Of a stretch of 56,488 bases of DNA, positions 16,984 to 26,598 are shown piece after piece. Position numbers and translations under genes: made by a program. The notes below the pieces were generated by a model, which had not been told where the DNA came from, did not search any database, and was given only the letters and a program-made list of their open reading frames with translations. Source of the DNA: Aurantimonas sp. 22II-16-19i (lineage in GTDB: Bacteria; Pseudomonadota; Alphaproteobacteria; Rhizobiales; Rhizobiaceae); the NCBI RefSeq assembly GCF_002088275.1, contig NZ_AQQS01000038.1:1-56488 (forward strand), in the 5' to 3' direction. The number at the start of each line of letters is the position of its first letter. Positions within the stretch are counted from its first letter, which is position 1.

Positions 16984-17365
16984 CCGGGACCACCGCCGGG
17001 CGCCCGCGGCAGCGACCATCCGGGGCGAGACCGCTGGAGCATGATCCGATAGAGGTCGACCGGCTTCCGGCAGGCCCTGCGAAGAGGATCGGATGAAGCC
17101 GATCGCGCCCGCCGCCATCTTGCCCTCGCGCCTGCCGCCCCACAGGGGCGCACTTTCCGGCAATCCCGGATTCTTCGGAAGACGGCCACGTCCGGCGAGC
17201 GCGGAGCCTGCCCGGCGGGAGGACGCCCCTGCGGGAGAACGGCGGGGATGACGGCCGCGAGCGGCAACCTCTGCGATCACGACATTGGCAATTGATTCAC
17301 AGAGCTCGTGAAATTACGGTCATTTCGGGGCAAAAAGACGACAATGTGTTGGCAGGAGTTGTGCT
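16984..17365. other. intergenic, no gene seen
   Basis: 382 bases before the L,D-transpeptidase gene. The last 90 bases are more AT-rich and should hold its promoter, but I cannot pick a convincing -35/-10 pair. No coding frame with a ribosome binding site is present. Confidence 0.5.
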
Positions 17366-17794
17366 GTGAAAAAGTTTGCTCTGGCGATCGCGCTGGCGCT
17401 CGCCTCGTGTTTCTCGATGGTCTCCACGGCCGAAGCCGGTCTTGTGGCGAAGGTCGATCTCTCGTCCCAGACCCTGACGGTCATCAATGATGGCCGGGTG
17501 ATGTATCGCTGGCCCGTCTCGACGGCCCGTCGCGGCTATCGCACGCCCACCGGCAGCTGGTCGGCGAAGCGGATCCACCGCATGTGGTACTCCCGCAAAT
17601 ACGACATGTCGCCGATGCCCTATTCGGTGTTCTACAATGGCGGCTATGCGATCCATGGCACCGGCGCGATCGGCCGGCTCGGCCGTCCCGCCTCCCACGG
17701 CTGCGTGCGCCTCCACCCGGCCAATGCGAAGGTGTTCTACTCGCTGGTCAAGCAGAACGGCATGCGCAACACCCGCATCGTCGTCCAGCGCTGA
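17366..17794 (+). CDS. L,D-transpeptidase (YkuD/ErfK domain)
   Basis: A 142-residue exported protein. The signal peptide KKFALAIALALASCFSMVSTAEA covers residues 2-24. A YkuD domain follows: KVDLSSQTLTVINDGRVMYRW, then YAIHGTGAIGRLG and the catalytic motif ASHGCVRLHPANA with the nucleophile Cys. These enzymes cross-link peptidoglycan stems or attach proteins such as outer-membrane anchors to them. The protein is small, with no extra binding domain, as is common in Rhizobiales, which carry many paralogues. The start is the GTG at 17366, with AGGAG at 17350-17354; the 11-base spacing is a little long. The gene is monocistronic. Confidence 0.88.
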   Translation: MKKFALAIALALASCFSMVSTAEAGLVAKVDLSSQTLTVINDGRVMYRWPVSTARRGYRTPTGSWSAKRIHRMWYSRKYDMSPMPYSVFYNGGYAIHGTGAIGRLGRPASHGCVRLHPANAKVFYSLVKQNGMRNTRIVVQR

Positions 17795-18541
17795 GACGCG
17801 CGGAACTGTCCGGCCCCGGAGCGAGCGGACAGGCTCGCCGGTTTCGGCAGTGCCGGTCGAAGCGACGGATCTGCGTCAGGATCGGGGACGGCGGACGGAC
17901 AATTCCACCGGATGGGCGGGAATTCGCTGTCTCCGGGCCCCATTTCCGGACGGCCCGGGCCTGCGATCTTCGACGGCATCGCGCGGACGGCATCGATGTG
18001 CGGTCGATGCTGCTTCGTCCCTGCTCCCGGGCGTTGGCGCGGGCGGCTGTCGGCTCATATCAGCGGCCGATCAGCGGCCGAGAGATTGACTCCCGTACCG
18101 CGGGTATCGAGCCCGCGCGGCGCTTGAGCGGCAACCCTCTGGCGCAGGTCGAAGACCGGGGCCGACGGTAGCCGATGGCAGATGGGGCCGGGATCGGTGC
18201 CTCGCCGATGATCTCGGACCGCAGTCTCAGACCCTGATCTCACAGCAGACGATGATCTCGCCCCGGTCGCAGCGTCCGGGCCTTCGGGGAATCGACCGCG
18301 CCGAAGAGCTGAAGAATTCATCGCCATCGCGACACGGGATGCCGGATGCGGTGGTAAGCAACGGCGGCTCCGCAGGTTCACCGGGTTTGCGCACCGGCCC
18401 CGAGTCGTTCCGGCGCGATCTGTCGGCCGACGCATCGCCGGCCTGCCGATCAGCCTCTCTTCCTCGAAGAGGCGGCAATCGCCGAGATCGCCGCCGCCGC
18501 GTCAAATGGGCGAGAGCCTTGCCTCGTCTGGGCCGCCGACT
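17795..18541. other. 747-base intergenic stretch, no gene seen
   Basis: Lies between the convergent L,D-transpeptidase and RTX genes. There are only short overlapping frames, none with a ribosome binding site or a familiar product. ATCAGCGGCCG occurs twice in a row (near 18059 and 18070). It could be decayed coding sequence or an untranslated 3' region. I found no tRNA or clear terminator in it. Confidence 0.5.
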
Positions 18542-20779
18542 TCAGAAGATGAAGTCGCTCGCATCCAGCGCCGCGATGGCGACGTTGTTGAGGGTGATGG
18601 TGTTGAAGCCGTCGGTGATGACGGCATTGGCACCGACCTGGGTGAGGTGGTTGGCGGCGAGGTCGGCGAATGAGGTGATGGCGGTGACGGCGGAGAGATC
18701 GATCTTTTCGGCCGGGTTCGTCGCCTCGAAGTCGGCGATGATGTCCCGGCCGAAGCCGTTGCCGAAGGCGAAGATATCGGAATCGGCGTCGCCCTGCAGC
18801 CGGTCGTTGCCGGCGCCCCCGATGAGGACGTCGGAGCCGGCGAAGCCGCGCAGATTGTCGTTGCCGGTCCCGCCCCAGAGGCTGTTGTTGCCCGCCCCGC
18901 CGACGAGAATGTCGTTGCCGCCGCCGCCGCCGAGGAGGATGGTGAAGTCGTTGGCGGTCAGGCGGTCGCTGCCGGACCCTGCGAGCACTCGCTCGATGCC
19001 GAAGAGACGGTCCGTGCCGATCGCGGCGCCTGTGGCGAAGCCGGCGACGAGGTTGACGTTGATCGCCGAGGTGATCGCGCTGTAGTCCAGCGTATCGACG
19101 CCCGCGCCGCCGCCGATGATGTCCCTGGCGCCATCGGCATCGCCGGTGATCGTGTCGTTGCCGGCCTCGCCGTCGAGGAAGTCGCCGCCGGCGCCGCCGG
19201 CCAGCGTGTCGTTGCCGGCGCCGCCCCTAAGGGTGTCGGCGTTGAACCCGCCATCGAGCTGGTCGTTGCCGGCCCCGCCGAACAGCCGATCGTTGCCGGC
19301 ATAGCCGCGGACGACGTCGTTGCCGCCGCCGCCATTCAGCGTGTTGGCCCCGGAATTGCCGAGGAGGGTGTCGGCGAAGTTCGAGCCGAGGACGCCTTCG
19401 ATGCTCGCCAGCGTATCGCCGGCGGCGTGGCCAAACCGGCCGGTGCCGTTGCCGAGATTGACGACGACGCCGGCGTTCGAGCCCTGGTAGCTCGCCGTAT
19501 CGAAGCCGCCGCCACCGTTCAGCCGGTCCGCACCCGAGCCCCCGACGAGGACGTCGTTGCCGCCAAAGCCGTTGAGAACGTCGTTCGCAGCGAGGCCGAA
19601 CATCGTGTCGGCGTCGGCGGTGCCCTGGAGGTTGTCCGGGCCGGCGCCGAAGCCGAAGACGGAGACGCCTGAATTGTTGTAACCAGAAGCGAAGACGAAA
19701 ACGTTGCCGCCAACACCAACAACCGTGTTGTCCAAGGTCCCGAAAATGCTCGACGCTTGAGTGTCAACAAATCTGGCATTGGTGGGGGTCAATGTTCCCC
19801 CTTGGCCGACCGCGAAGATGGCGATTGCGTTGTCGCTGGGACCACTCACAGACAGGAATGTCTGTCCGTCGACTTCGAATATCGTCATTCCTCGAGCATC
19901 ATCGATGCCGAGCTGGTCGGGTCCGTATGTTCCAACGTTTGTCAGCTGACCGGAAGCCGTCATTTCAAAGACGGCGATTCCGCGTCCATATATTCCTGCC
20001 GCAAAGACATAGGCGCGCCCCTGCACGATGCCCGTTTCAAGAGAAGCCGCAGAATTAAGTGGCAGAGTTTCATTGTCTTCGACGAAGCTTGTTCGGTTCA
20101 CCGTCCCGTCGCCGTTCAGCCGAAAGGCCGTCAGCCCATCGTCTCCTATGCCTGCGATCACCAGGAACGTCTGGTTGCCAACTCTGATGGACTGGACATC
20201 GGCAGCTTCCAGCAGCTGGTTGTTGGGGCTGGCCGCATCGTCCTCATTGTCGGTCGCCGTAAGACGTCCGTCGGCCCCAATTCTGAAGACGCTGAAGCCG
20301 GAATCGCCGTATCCCGAAGCGACAAGAAAATTGGTTCCCCCGACAGACGTGACTTCCATCCGCCCGAACGTGCCGTCAATTTCTCGCGTTGCGTTGTCCG
20401 AGATGACGTCCACAAAGGAAAGCGTGCCGTTGTTCGCGACCTTGAAGACGGTGATGCCGTCGTCTTCACTTCCATTTACATAAAGATAAGTCCCGCTTGG
20501 GAGTGTGATGGACGTGATGTTCGATGCGCCCGCCAATGCTGTGAGGCCGGCATCGGCAACAACGGGTAGAGGTGAAAGCTGACCGGCAGCATCGATTCGA
20601 AAACCGTTCACTGTATTTCTGGTATTTCCAGCGGTATATATGTATGTCTGGCCACTTATAGTGAGTGAGTGCACGCCAAAAGCCCGGAGAAGCGACGAGT
20701 TCGATACGTCGTCCGTTAGAGTCAGCCCGCCAGTTACCGTCGCCACGTTTTTGGTCTCCACAGAACCACAGTGACGCAA
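18542..20779 (-). CDS. secreted RTX protein with seven-repeat propeller and calcium-binding repeats
   Basis: A protein of up to 745 residues. Residues about 20-385 contain seven repeats of the form GxxVFxxxxxGxLxxxxxxxD (for example GITVFKVANNGTLSFVDV, GFSVFRIGADGRLTA, GIAVFEMTASGQL), as expected of a seven-bladed lactonase-like propeller. From about residue 390, blocks of GGxGxDxL nonapeptides (GGNDVLVGGSGADRLNGG; GNDRLFGGAGNDQLDGG; GNDILVGGAGNNSLWGG) form calcium-binding beta-rolls. They are separated by IEGVLGSNFADTL-type linkers. There is no N-terminal signal peptide, which fits C-terminal type I secretion. The C-terminal tail matches that of the partial gene at 1-51. The N-terminal half is visibly less GC-rich than the RTX half. 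The start is uncertain: TTG at 20779 or GTG at 20761. Confidence 0.82.
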   Translation of the reverse strand: MRHCGSVETKNVATVTGGLTLTDDVSNSSLLRAFGVHSLTISGQTYIYTAGNTRNTVNGFRIDAAGQLSPLPVVADAGLTALAGASNITSITLPSGTYLYVNGSEDDGITVFKVANNGTLSFVDVISDNATREIDGTFGRMEVTSVGGTNFLVASGYGDSGFSVFRIGADGRLTATDNEDDAASPNNQLLEAADVQSIRVGNQTFLVIAGIGDDGLTAFRLNGDGTVNRTSFVEDNETLPLNSAASLETGIVQGRAYVFAAGIYGRGIAVFEMTASGQLTNVGTYGPDQLGIDDARGMTIFEVDGQTFLSVSGPSDNAIAIFAVGQGGTLTPTNARFVDTQASSIFGTLDNTVVGVGGNVFVFASGYNNSGVSVFGFGAGPDNLQGTADADTMFGLAANDVLNGFGGNDVLVGGSGADRLNGGGGFDTASYQGSNAGVVVNLGNGTGRFGHAAGDTLASIEGVLGSNFADTLLGNSGANTLNGGGGNDVVRGYAGNDRLFGGAGNDQLDGGFNADTLRGGAGNDTLAGGAGGDFLDGEAGNDTITGDADGARDIIGGGAGVDTLDYSAITSAINVNLVAGFATGAAIGTDRLFGIERVLAGSGSDRLTANDFTILLGGGGGNDILVGGAGNNSLWGGTGNDNLRGFAGSDVLIGGAGNDRLQGDADSDIFAFGNGFGRDIIADFEATNPAEKIDLSAVTAITSFADLAANHLTQVGANAVITDGFNTITLNNVAIAALDASDFIF

Positions 20780-20805
20780 CGGTAGCGCAACTCCAGATTA
20801 TTTTA

Positions 20806-20845
20806 AATTCGAAAAAAATCAAAAATAGTAGCGGCATACGCCGCT
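20806..20845 (-). terminator. intrinsic terminator of the acpXL-lpxXL operon
   Basis: On the minus strand, AGCGGC-GTAT-GCCGCT (20845-20830) is followed by ACTATTTTTGATTTTTTT. This is a 6-bp stem with a four-base loop and a long T-rich tail, 150 bases after the lpxXL stop. It also means the RTX gene downstream needs its own promoter between about 20806 and 20779, or partial readthrough. Confidence 0.6.
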
Positions 20846-20993
20846 GGGTGTTCAAAGTGGCTGCTCGATTGCGACTTGGTGATCATAACGCAGGTGGAGT
20901 GATGCGCTGTGACAGGTAACCAGGCCGTAATGCCAAAAATCTGACGCGTTGACGGCTGCATCCGTCCTGCCGGTGGCAATGCTAGAGGCTTCC

Positions 20994-21935
20994 CTACTGC
21001 TTCTTCTTCCGCTTCCGCATCACCTGCCAGCGGTCGTGGAACCACATCCACTGGTCGGGGTGCTCGCGCACCCAGCCTTCGACCACGTCGTTGAGGGCCT
21101 GGCAGCTGGCCTCGACGTCGATCTGGCCGGCGGCGTCGCGGGGCAGGTCGAGCCGCGGCTGGAGTTCCAGGCGGTAGCGGCCGTTCGGAAGCCGGATGCA
21201 GCGGGCCGGATAGACCTCGGCGTCGTATTGGCGGGCGAGCTTGGGGAGCAGCGGGTTGGTCTTCACCGAGTGGCCGAAGAAGGTCGTGCGCACGCCCTTG
21301 CGGAACTTCTGGTCGACGAGGACGCCCACCGAGCCGCCGCCCTTCAGGATGCCGGCCAGCGACCAGACGGCGCCGGCCTTGGACGGGATCAGGTGGCCGC
21401 CGGCGGTGCGCCGGGCCGCCTGGACGCGTTTGGCGACATAGATGTTGTTGGGCTGGCGGAACAAGGCGGTGAACTGCAGGCCATAGGCGGCAGCGCCGAT
21501 CGGCAGCAGCTCGAAACAGCCGAGATGCCCGGTGAAGAAGATGAAGGGGCCTTTTCGCTCGCGCAGCTCGATGAAGGTCTTGACGCCCGTAACCTCGATC
21601 CGGCCTTCGCCGGGCCTGTCGGGATCGAAGTCGAAGAGATCGTCGAGATAGACGAATTCGGCGGCGATCCGACCCATCTGGCCCCAGTTGGCCAGCGCCG
21701 TCGCCTCGATCCAGGCAGCATCCTTCTCGGGAAAGGCGCGGGCGAGGTTTTCCCTCGCCAGCTTGTGGCGCCAGGACAAGGGGCCGAGCAGCCGCGCCGC
21801 CCGGTCGGCGATCGCCAGCCCGGCATCGGCTGGCAGCAGGCGCAGAAGCCGCAGCAGGCCGAACAGCGTCTTGGCGGTGACGAAGTCGGTCGCCCGCTTG
21901 GCCCGGAGCGCGAGTTTCAGGAGGCGTGGGTTCAT
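20994..21935 (-). CDS. lpxXL: lipid A very-long-chain acyltransferase LpxXL
   Basis: Transfers the 27-hydroxyoctacosanoyl-type chain from AcpXL to Kdo2-lipid IVA at the cytoplasmic face of the inner membrane. The 313-residue protein belongs to the LpxL/HtrB family. It has FFTGHLGCFELLPIG with the HX4E catalytic motif, then RQPNNIYVAKRVQAAR, GVLVDQKFRKG and the terminal WMWFHDRW. The basic tail is RKRKKKQ. Its start overlaps the stop of the dehydrogenase gene as ATGA and has no ribosome binding site of its own, so translation is coupled. It is the last gene of the acpXL operon, the position lpxXL takes in rhizobia, which is why I prefer lpxXL to lpxL. Confidence 0.88.
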   Translation of the reverse strand: MNPRLLKLALRAKRATDFVTAKTLFGLLRLLRLLPADAGLAIADRAARLLGPLSWRHKLARENLARAFPEKDAAWIEATALANWGQMGRIAAEFVYLDDLFDFDPDRPGEGRIEVTGVKTFIELRERKGPFIFFTGHLGCFELLPIGAAAYGLQFTALFRQPNNIYVAKRVQAARRTAGGHLIPSKAGAVWSLAGILKGGGSVGVLVDQKFRKGVRTTFFGHSVKTNPLLPKLARQYDAEVYPARCIRLPNGRYRLELQPRLDLPRDAAGQIDVEASCQALNDVVEGWVREHPDQWMWFHDRWQVMRKRKKKQ

Positions 21936-23026
21936 GCGGGCGTTGCGCCGGTTTCCCCGTCGCCTGGCCCATCGCTGGCCCCGTCGCCGGCCCCATCCTG
22001 GCCGACCCGCAGGATGATCTTGCCGAACACCTCGCGCGCCTCCATGCGCTTCAGGGCGAGGTCGATGCCGTCGAAGCCGATCTCGGTGTCGATCACCGGA
22101 TGGACGAGGCCGCGCGCCATCTTCTCCATGGCATTCGCCATGTTCTCCATGCGGCAGCCGAAGGAGCCGAGGAGCTTCAGCTGCTGCTGGAACAGCTGCA
22201 TCAGGTTCATCTGGGTCGAGACGCCCGAGGTCGAGCCGCAGGTGACGAGGCGCCCGCCGCGCTTCAGGCACAGCATGGAGCCGGCCCAGGTGTCGGCCCC
22301 GACATGCTCGAAGACGACGTCGACGCCCTTCTTCTTCGTCAGTTTCCGGGTGACGCCCTCGAAGCGGTCGACGCGGTAGTTGATGACGTGGTCGGCGCCG
22401 AGTGCCCTGGCCCGCTCCGCCTTGTCGTCCGATCCGACGGTGGTGATCACCGTGCAGCCCATGCGCTTGGCGAGCTGGATCGCGGCCGAACCGATGCCCG
22501 AGCCTCCCGCATGGATCAGGATCGTCTCGCCGGGCTCGAGCTTGGCATTGTCGAACAGCATGTGCTCGACCGTGCCGAAGGTCACCGGGGCGAGCGCCGC
22601 GCCGACGGCGTCGCAGCCGGGAGGGGCGGGCACCAGGAGGCGGGCGGGAAGGTTGATCTTCTCCTGCGCGAAGCCGTCGAGATGGAAGCCATGCACGCCG
22701 CCGACGTTTTCGCAGAGATTGTCGCGGCCCGCCCGGCAGTGGCGGCAGAGCCCGCAGGTGCGCGCGCCGTAGATCGAGACCAGTTGTCCCGGCAGCACCG
22801 AGGCGACGCCTTCGCCGATCGCCTCGACGACACCGGAGGCTTCGGCGCCGACGGTGAGCGGCATCTTGCGCTTGGCGAAGGCCATGCCGCGCCAGCCCCA
22901 GACGTCGATGTGGTTGAGTGCGACGGCGGCGATCCTGACGGTCACCTCGCCGGCTGCCGGGGCCGGGGGAGGGGAGACGTCGACGGCTCGAAGGTCGCGG
23001 TCGCCGAAGAGCTGGAGTGCGCGCAT
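21932..23026 (-). CDS. zinc-type alcohol dehydrogenase/quinone oxidoreductase of the lipid A VLCFA cluster
   Basis: A 364-residue medium-chain dehydrogenase. The N-terminal catalytic domain has NHIDVWGWRGM and VGAEASGVV. The structural zinc loop is CGLCRHCRAGRDNLC. The Rossmann fold contains ILIHAGGSGIGSAAIQLAKR. In rhizobial acpXL clusters the gene in this place (adh2XL) is needed for normal very-long-chain acylation, possibly for the penultimate-carbon oxidation; the exact step is not proven. The C-terminal tail DGAGDGASDGPGDGETG is low-complexity and arises from a short GC-rich tandem repeat at 21950-22005. It is followed by lpxXL through an ATGA overlap and preceded by fabF1 with 34 bases between. 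Confidence 0.85.
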   Translation of the reverse strand: MRALQLFGDRDLRAVDVSPPPAPAAGEVTVRIAAVALNHIDVWGWRGMAFAKRKMPLTVGAEASGVVEAIGEGVASVLPGQLVSIYGARTCGLCRHCRAGRDNLCENVGGVHGFHLDGFAQEKINLPARLLVPAPPGCDAVGAALAPVTFGTVEHMLFDNAKLEPGETILIHAGGSGIGSAAIQLAKRMGCTVITTVGSDDKAERARALGADHVINYRVDRFEGVTRKLTKKKGVDVVFEHVGADTWAGSMLCLKRGGRLVTCGSTSGVSTQMNLMQLFQQQLKLLGSFGCRMENMANAMEKMARGLVHPVIDTEIGFDGIDLALKRMEAREVFGKIILRVGQDGAGDGASDGPGDGETGATPA

Positions 23027-23060
23027 GAAAAAGCCCTGACGTTCTGGATGTGGCCGGTGC

Positions 23061-24343
<1,283 letters not shown>

Positions 24344-24347
<4 letters not shown>

Positions 24348-24445
24348 GGGGAAACGCTCCTGATATCCTTGAAGGAGGGCTGCAGCCGGAAGGCCGGAAG
24401 GCCCGCGCCGCCATTCGACGCCCTCTCGTTCGATGGCGTCGTCAT
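24344..24445 (-). CDS. 33-codon reading frame coupled to both fabF genes
   Basis: Begins with an ATG that overlaps the fabF2 stop (ATGA, 24445-24442) and ends with a TGA that overlaps the fabF1 ATG (24347-24344). It encodes a 33-residue peptide beginning MTTPSNERASNGG and ending SFKDIRSVSP, with no domain or membrane segment. It could be a small protein. It could also be a device that carries terminating ribosomes from fabF2 to fabF1, or chance. The double overlap is what makes it worth listing. Confidence 0.35.
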
Positions 24446-25653
24446 CGGCTGGCGCCCTCGATCGCCTCGACGAGGCAGACGCCCTCGCCGTGGAGGTGGC
24501 CGAGGCTGGTGACGACCGCCTGGCGGGGCGGAGCCTCGCAGGGCCGTTCCTCGCCGGTGTCGAAGGCGGGGATGGCCATGCCGCGGGCCAGCGCTCCGGC
24601 GGCGAGCGCGACGCCCGCCGGCATCTGCGCTTCGAAGGAGTGGCCGAGCATCGTGCCATAGGCGCGCACCGGGGCGCCGGCGAGACGCTCCGCCAGCACC
24701 TGGCGCTCGGTCCGGGTCAAATCGCCGAGGCCGGTGGCGCCGGAGAGCACCACGACCTCGTCCATCGGCGCGGTGACGTCGGGCAGCAGCGCCGCAAAGC
24801 GCGTCGCCGTCTTTTCCGGATCCCGGCGACCGCGATCGCCGACGGCCGAGACGAGCCGGGCATAGGCCTTCGCCGCGCGGCGTTCGGCATGTTCCGGCGA
24901 CTCCAGCACCAGAAACGCGCCGACGCTGCCGGCGGCGATGCCCTGATGGGCGCCGGAGCGGGCGAAGACCGGCCGCCACTCGTCCTTGAGCAGCAGTCCG
25001 GCGAGGTCGAAATTGAGGATCAGGTCCTTGCGCTCGGCCGAGAAGGCACCGCCGACGAGGCAGATCTCGCTCTGGCCGGAGGCGATCCGCGCCTTGGCGG
25101 AATAGAGCGCCGAGATGCCGGCCGCCTCCTCGCCCATGAAGGTGCGCGACGAGCCGGTGACCTTGTGGACGATCGAGATGTTGCCGGCGAGAAGATTGGA
25201 CAGCTGGGCGAGAAACAGCGTCGGACGGAGTTCGCTCGAGAGCGTGTCGTTGATGACCTTCTCGGTGTCGTTCGAGCCGCGGGCGCGTTCCATCACCATC
25301 GCGTCGACGGCAGCGTCGCGCTCGCCGCCGCCGGCCGCGACGATCATGTCGATCTCGGCCCGCACGGCCTCGTCCATCGGAATCCCGGCGTCTTCCAGCG
25401 CCAGCCCCGCCGAATAGGTGCCGAGCTTCTGCCAGGTCTCCATCTGGCGCAGATCGCCCTTCTTGGGGATCTGGCGCGACCAGTCGATCGCCGGCAGGCC
25501 GTGGACGAAATAGGGCTCGTAGCCCTCCGTCTTGATGTTCGGCTGCAGCCCGGGACCCTTGGCGAGGACGTCGAGATGCGCGCCGATGCCCTCGCCGAGG
25601 GATGAGACCAGACCGATCCCGGTGATCAGAACGTCCCTTGACGGATTATTCAT
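24442..25653 (-). CDS. fabF2XL: FabF-like protein of the VLCFA cluster lacking the catalytic Cys (chain-length-factor-like)
   Basis: A 403-residue thiolase-fold protein with FabF ends (DVLITGIGLVSSLGEGIGAH; TSLGHLHGEGVCLVEA). Aligned by eye to its neighbour, the active-site segment TACASG becomes GEEAAG, so Glu replaces the nucleophile Cys. The first catalytic His region reads LSGATGLGD instead of NAHGTSTPE. The second His survives in MLGHSFEAQMPAG. It probably cannot condense acyl groups and may pair with FabF1, as chain length factors pair with ketosynthases in type II PKS. Its ATG overlaps the stop of the upstream open frame. It is the second recognised gene of the operon. Confidence 0.8.
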   Translation of the reverse strand: MNNPSRDVLITGIGLVSSLGEGIGAHLDVLAKGPGLQPNIKTEGYEPYFVHGLPAIDWSRQIPKKGDLRQMETWQKLGTYSAGLALEDAGIPMDEAVRAEIDMIVAAGGGERDAAVDAMVMERARGSNDTEKVINDTLSSELRPTLFLAQLSNLLAGNISIVHKVTGSSRTFMGEEAAGISALYSAKARIASGQSEICLVGGAFSAERKDLILNFDLAGLLLKDEWRPVFARSGAHQGIAAGSVGAFLVLESPEHAERRAAKAYARLVSAVGDRGRRDPEKTATRFAALLPDVTAPMDEVVVLSGATGLGDLTRTERQVLAERLAGAPVRAYGTMLGHSFEAQMPAGVALAAGALARGMAIPAFDTGEERPCEAPPRQAVVTSLGHLHGEGVCLVEAIEGASR

Positions 25654-25937
25654 GCGATGTGTCCATAGATCCCGATGCTCGAGGGCGAAGGGTCGTTCGC
25701 CGTCTCGCGTCCCGTGTAGATGGCGGATCCTGCCGGCGCCGGCTCTGGCAGCGTCGATCCCGCCAGGCGGTTGGGGAGCGGCCCGTCACCGGCCCGCCTC
25801 GCGCGACGAGCCCGATCGTGCGCGCCGTTCATCAAGCTTGCCGCCGGGGCGGTCCGCGCCGCCCGCAGACGCCATATAGACGGCAGGCGCGGATTTTCGA
25901 AGGGCGCCGCCCCCGTCCGTCCAACCTTCGGACCGTC
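25654..25937 (-). other. open stretch between acpXL and fabF2, where fabZ would be expected
   Basis: These 284 bases lie where rhizobial clusters carry fabZXL. They are too short for a FabZ of about 150 residues, and I see none of its motifs (no GHFPxxP segment). The frame that follows the acpXL stop stays open for 95 codons and ends in a TGA overlapping the fabF2 ATG. Its translation is Arg/Ala/Pro-rich, as expected of GC-rich non-coding DNA. I do not call a gene here. Confidence 0.5.
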
Positions 25938-26222
25938 TCAGCCGGCCGCCTTGGCGGCGACGAGCTCGTCGATCTTGGCGCACAGATTCTTGAGGACGAA
26001 GTATTCCTCCGTCGGAACCTGGCCCTCGTTGACCTCCTGCGTCCACTTCTCGAGCGGGATCTTGATCCCGAATTCCTTGTCGATCGCGAAGACGATGTCG
26101 AGGAAGTCGAGGGAATCGATCCCCAGATCCTCGATGGTGTGGCTCTCCGGCGTGATCTCCTCGCGGTCGATCTCGCTGGTTTCGGCAATGATGTCGGCGA
26201 CTCGGTCGAATGTTGAGGACAA
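25938..26222 (-). CDS. acpXL: specialised acyl carrier protein AcpXL
   Basis: A 94-residue acyl carrier protein that carries the very-long-chain hydroxy fatty acid for lipid A. The attachment site is [16 protein letters not shown], with Ser37 taking phosphopantetheine. The long C-terminal part [20 protein letters not shown] is diagnostic for AcpXL against the housekeeping AcpP. The start is the TTG at 26222 ([17 protein letters not shown]), which gives the known family length; AGGATAGG precedes it. It is the first gene of the operon and divergent from a MarR regulator. Confidence 0.95.
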   Translation of the reverse strand: MSSTFDRVADIIAETSEIDREEITPESHTIEDLGIDSLDFLDIVFAIDKEFGIKIPLEKWTQEVNEGQVPTEEYFVLKNLCAKIDELVAAKAAG

Positions 26223-26263
26223 TGACCTATCCTTATACGCTGCTCTGTTCGGATTGGCGCGAA

Positions 26264-26292
26264 GCTATAGGGAATTGGCGGGCGAAAAGCAA
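26264..26292 (-). promoter_or_regulatory. probable acpXL promoter
   Basis: On the minus strand TTGCTT (26292-26287) and TATAGC (26269-26264) are 17 bases apart. This gives a leader of about 35 bases before the TTG start of acpXL. The region is AT-richer than the genes on either side. Confidence 0.45.
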
Positions 26293-26598
26293 AGCGTGTT
26301 CGGCAGCGCCCACGCCGGGGCGACGGCCCCCGTCTGGGGGTGAGGTTGACGCGCAACAACTCGGGGGACGTTGCACTTTTGGCCGATGCGAACGTTTTTC
26401 AACAGTCACACCTTGCACATGGGCCCAAAGCGCGCAAAGTTGAAGTTGCGTTTGCCGTGCAATCAACCCTCATGGTCTGCAAGGAAACGCCAAGAAACGT
26501 GGCTGGCTTCGTACATGCGACGTGTCGACATCGTCGGCTGTTCTTCGGGATTGCCGACGCTGCGACCAACGACAACCATTCAGCCAAGGGGCCAGATC
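26293..26598. other. intergenic control region between acpXL and marR
   Basis: No gene. Less GC-rich than the surroundings. It contains several GTTGC/TTGCA elements, including the imperfect inverted repeat CGCAA-N8-TTGCG at 26433-26450, a possible MarR-type operator. The MarR ribosome binding site AAGGGG lies near 26586. Confidence 0.35.

Noticed and set aside
17795-18541. Small open frames after the L,D-transpeptidase gene
   Set aside because: All are short, overlapping and without ribosome binding sites or familiar sequence.
25650-25835. Small Arg/Pro-rich protein or fabZ remnant between acpXL and fabF2
   Set aside because: No FabZ motif and no ribosome binding site. The frame is open but its composition looks non-coding, so I list the gap as a finding and not as a gene.
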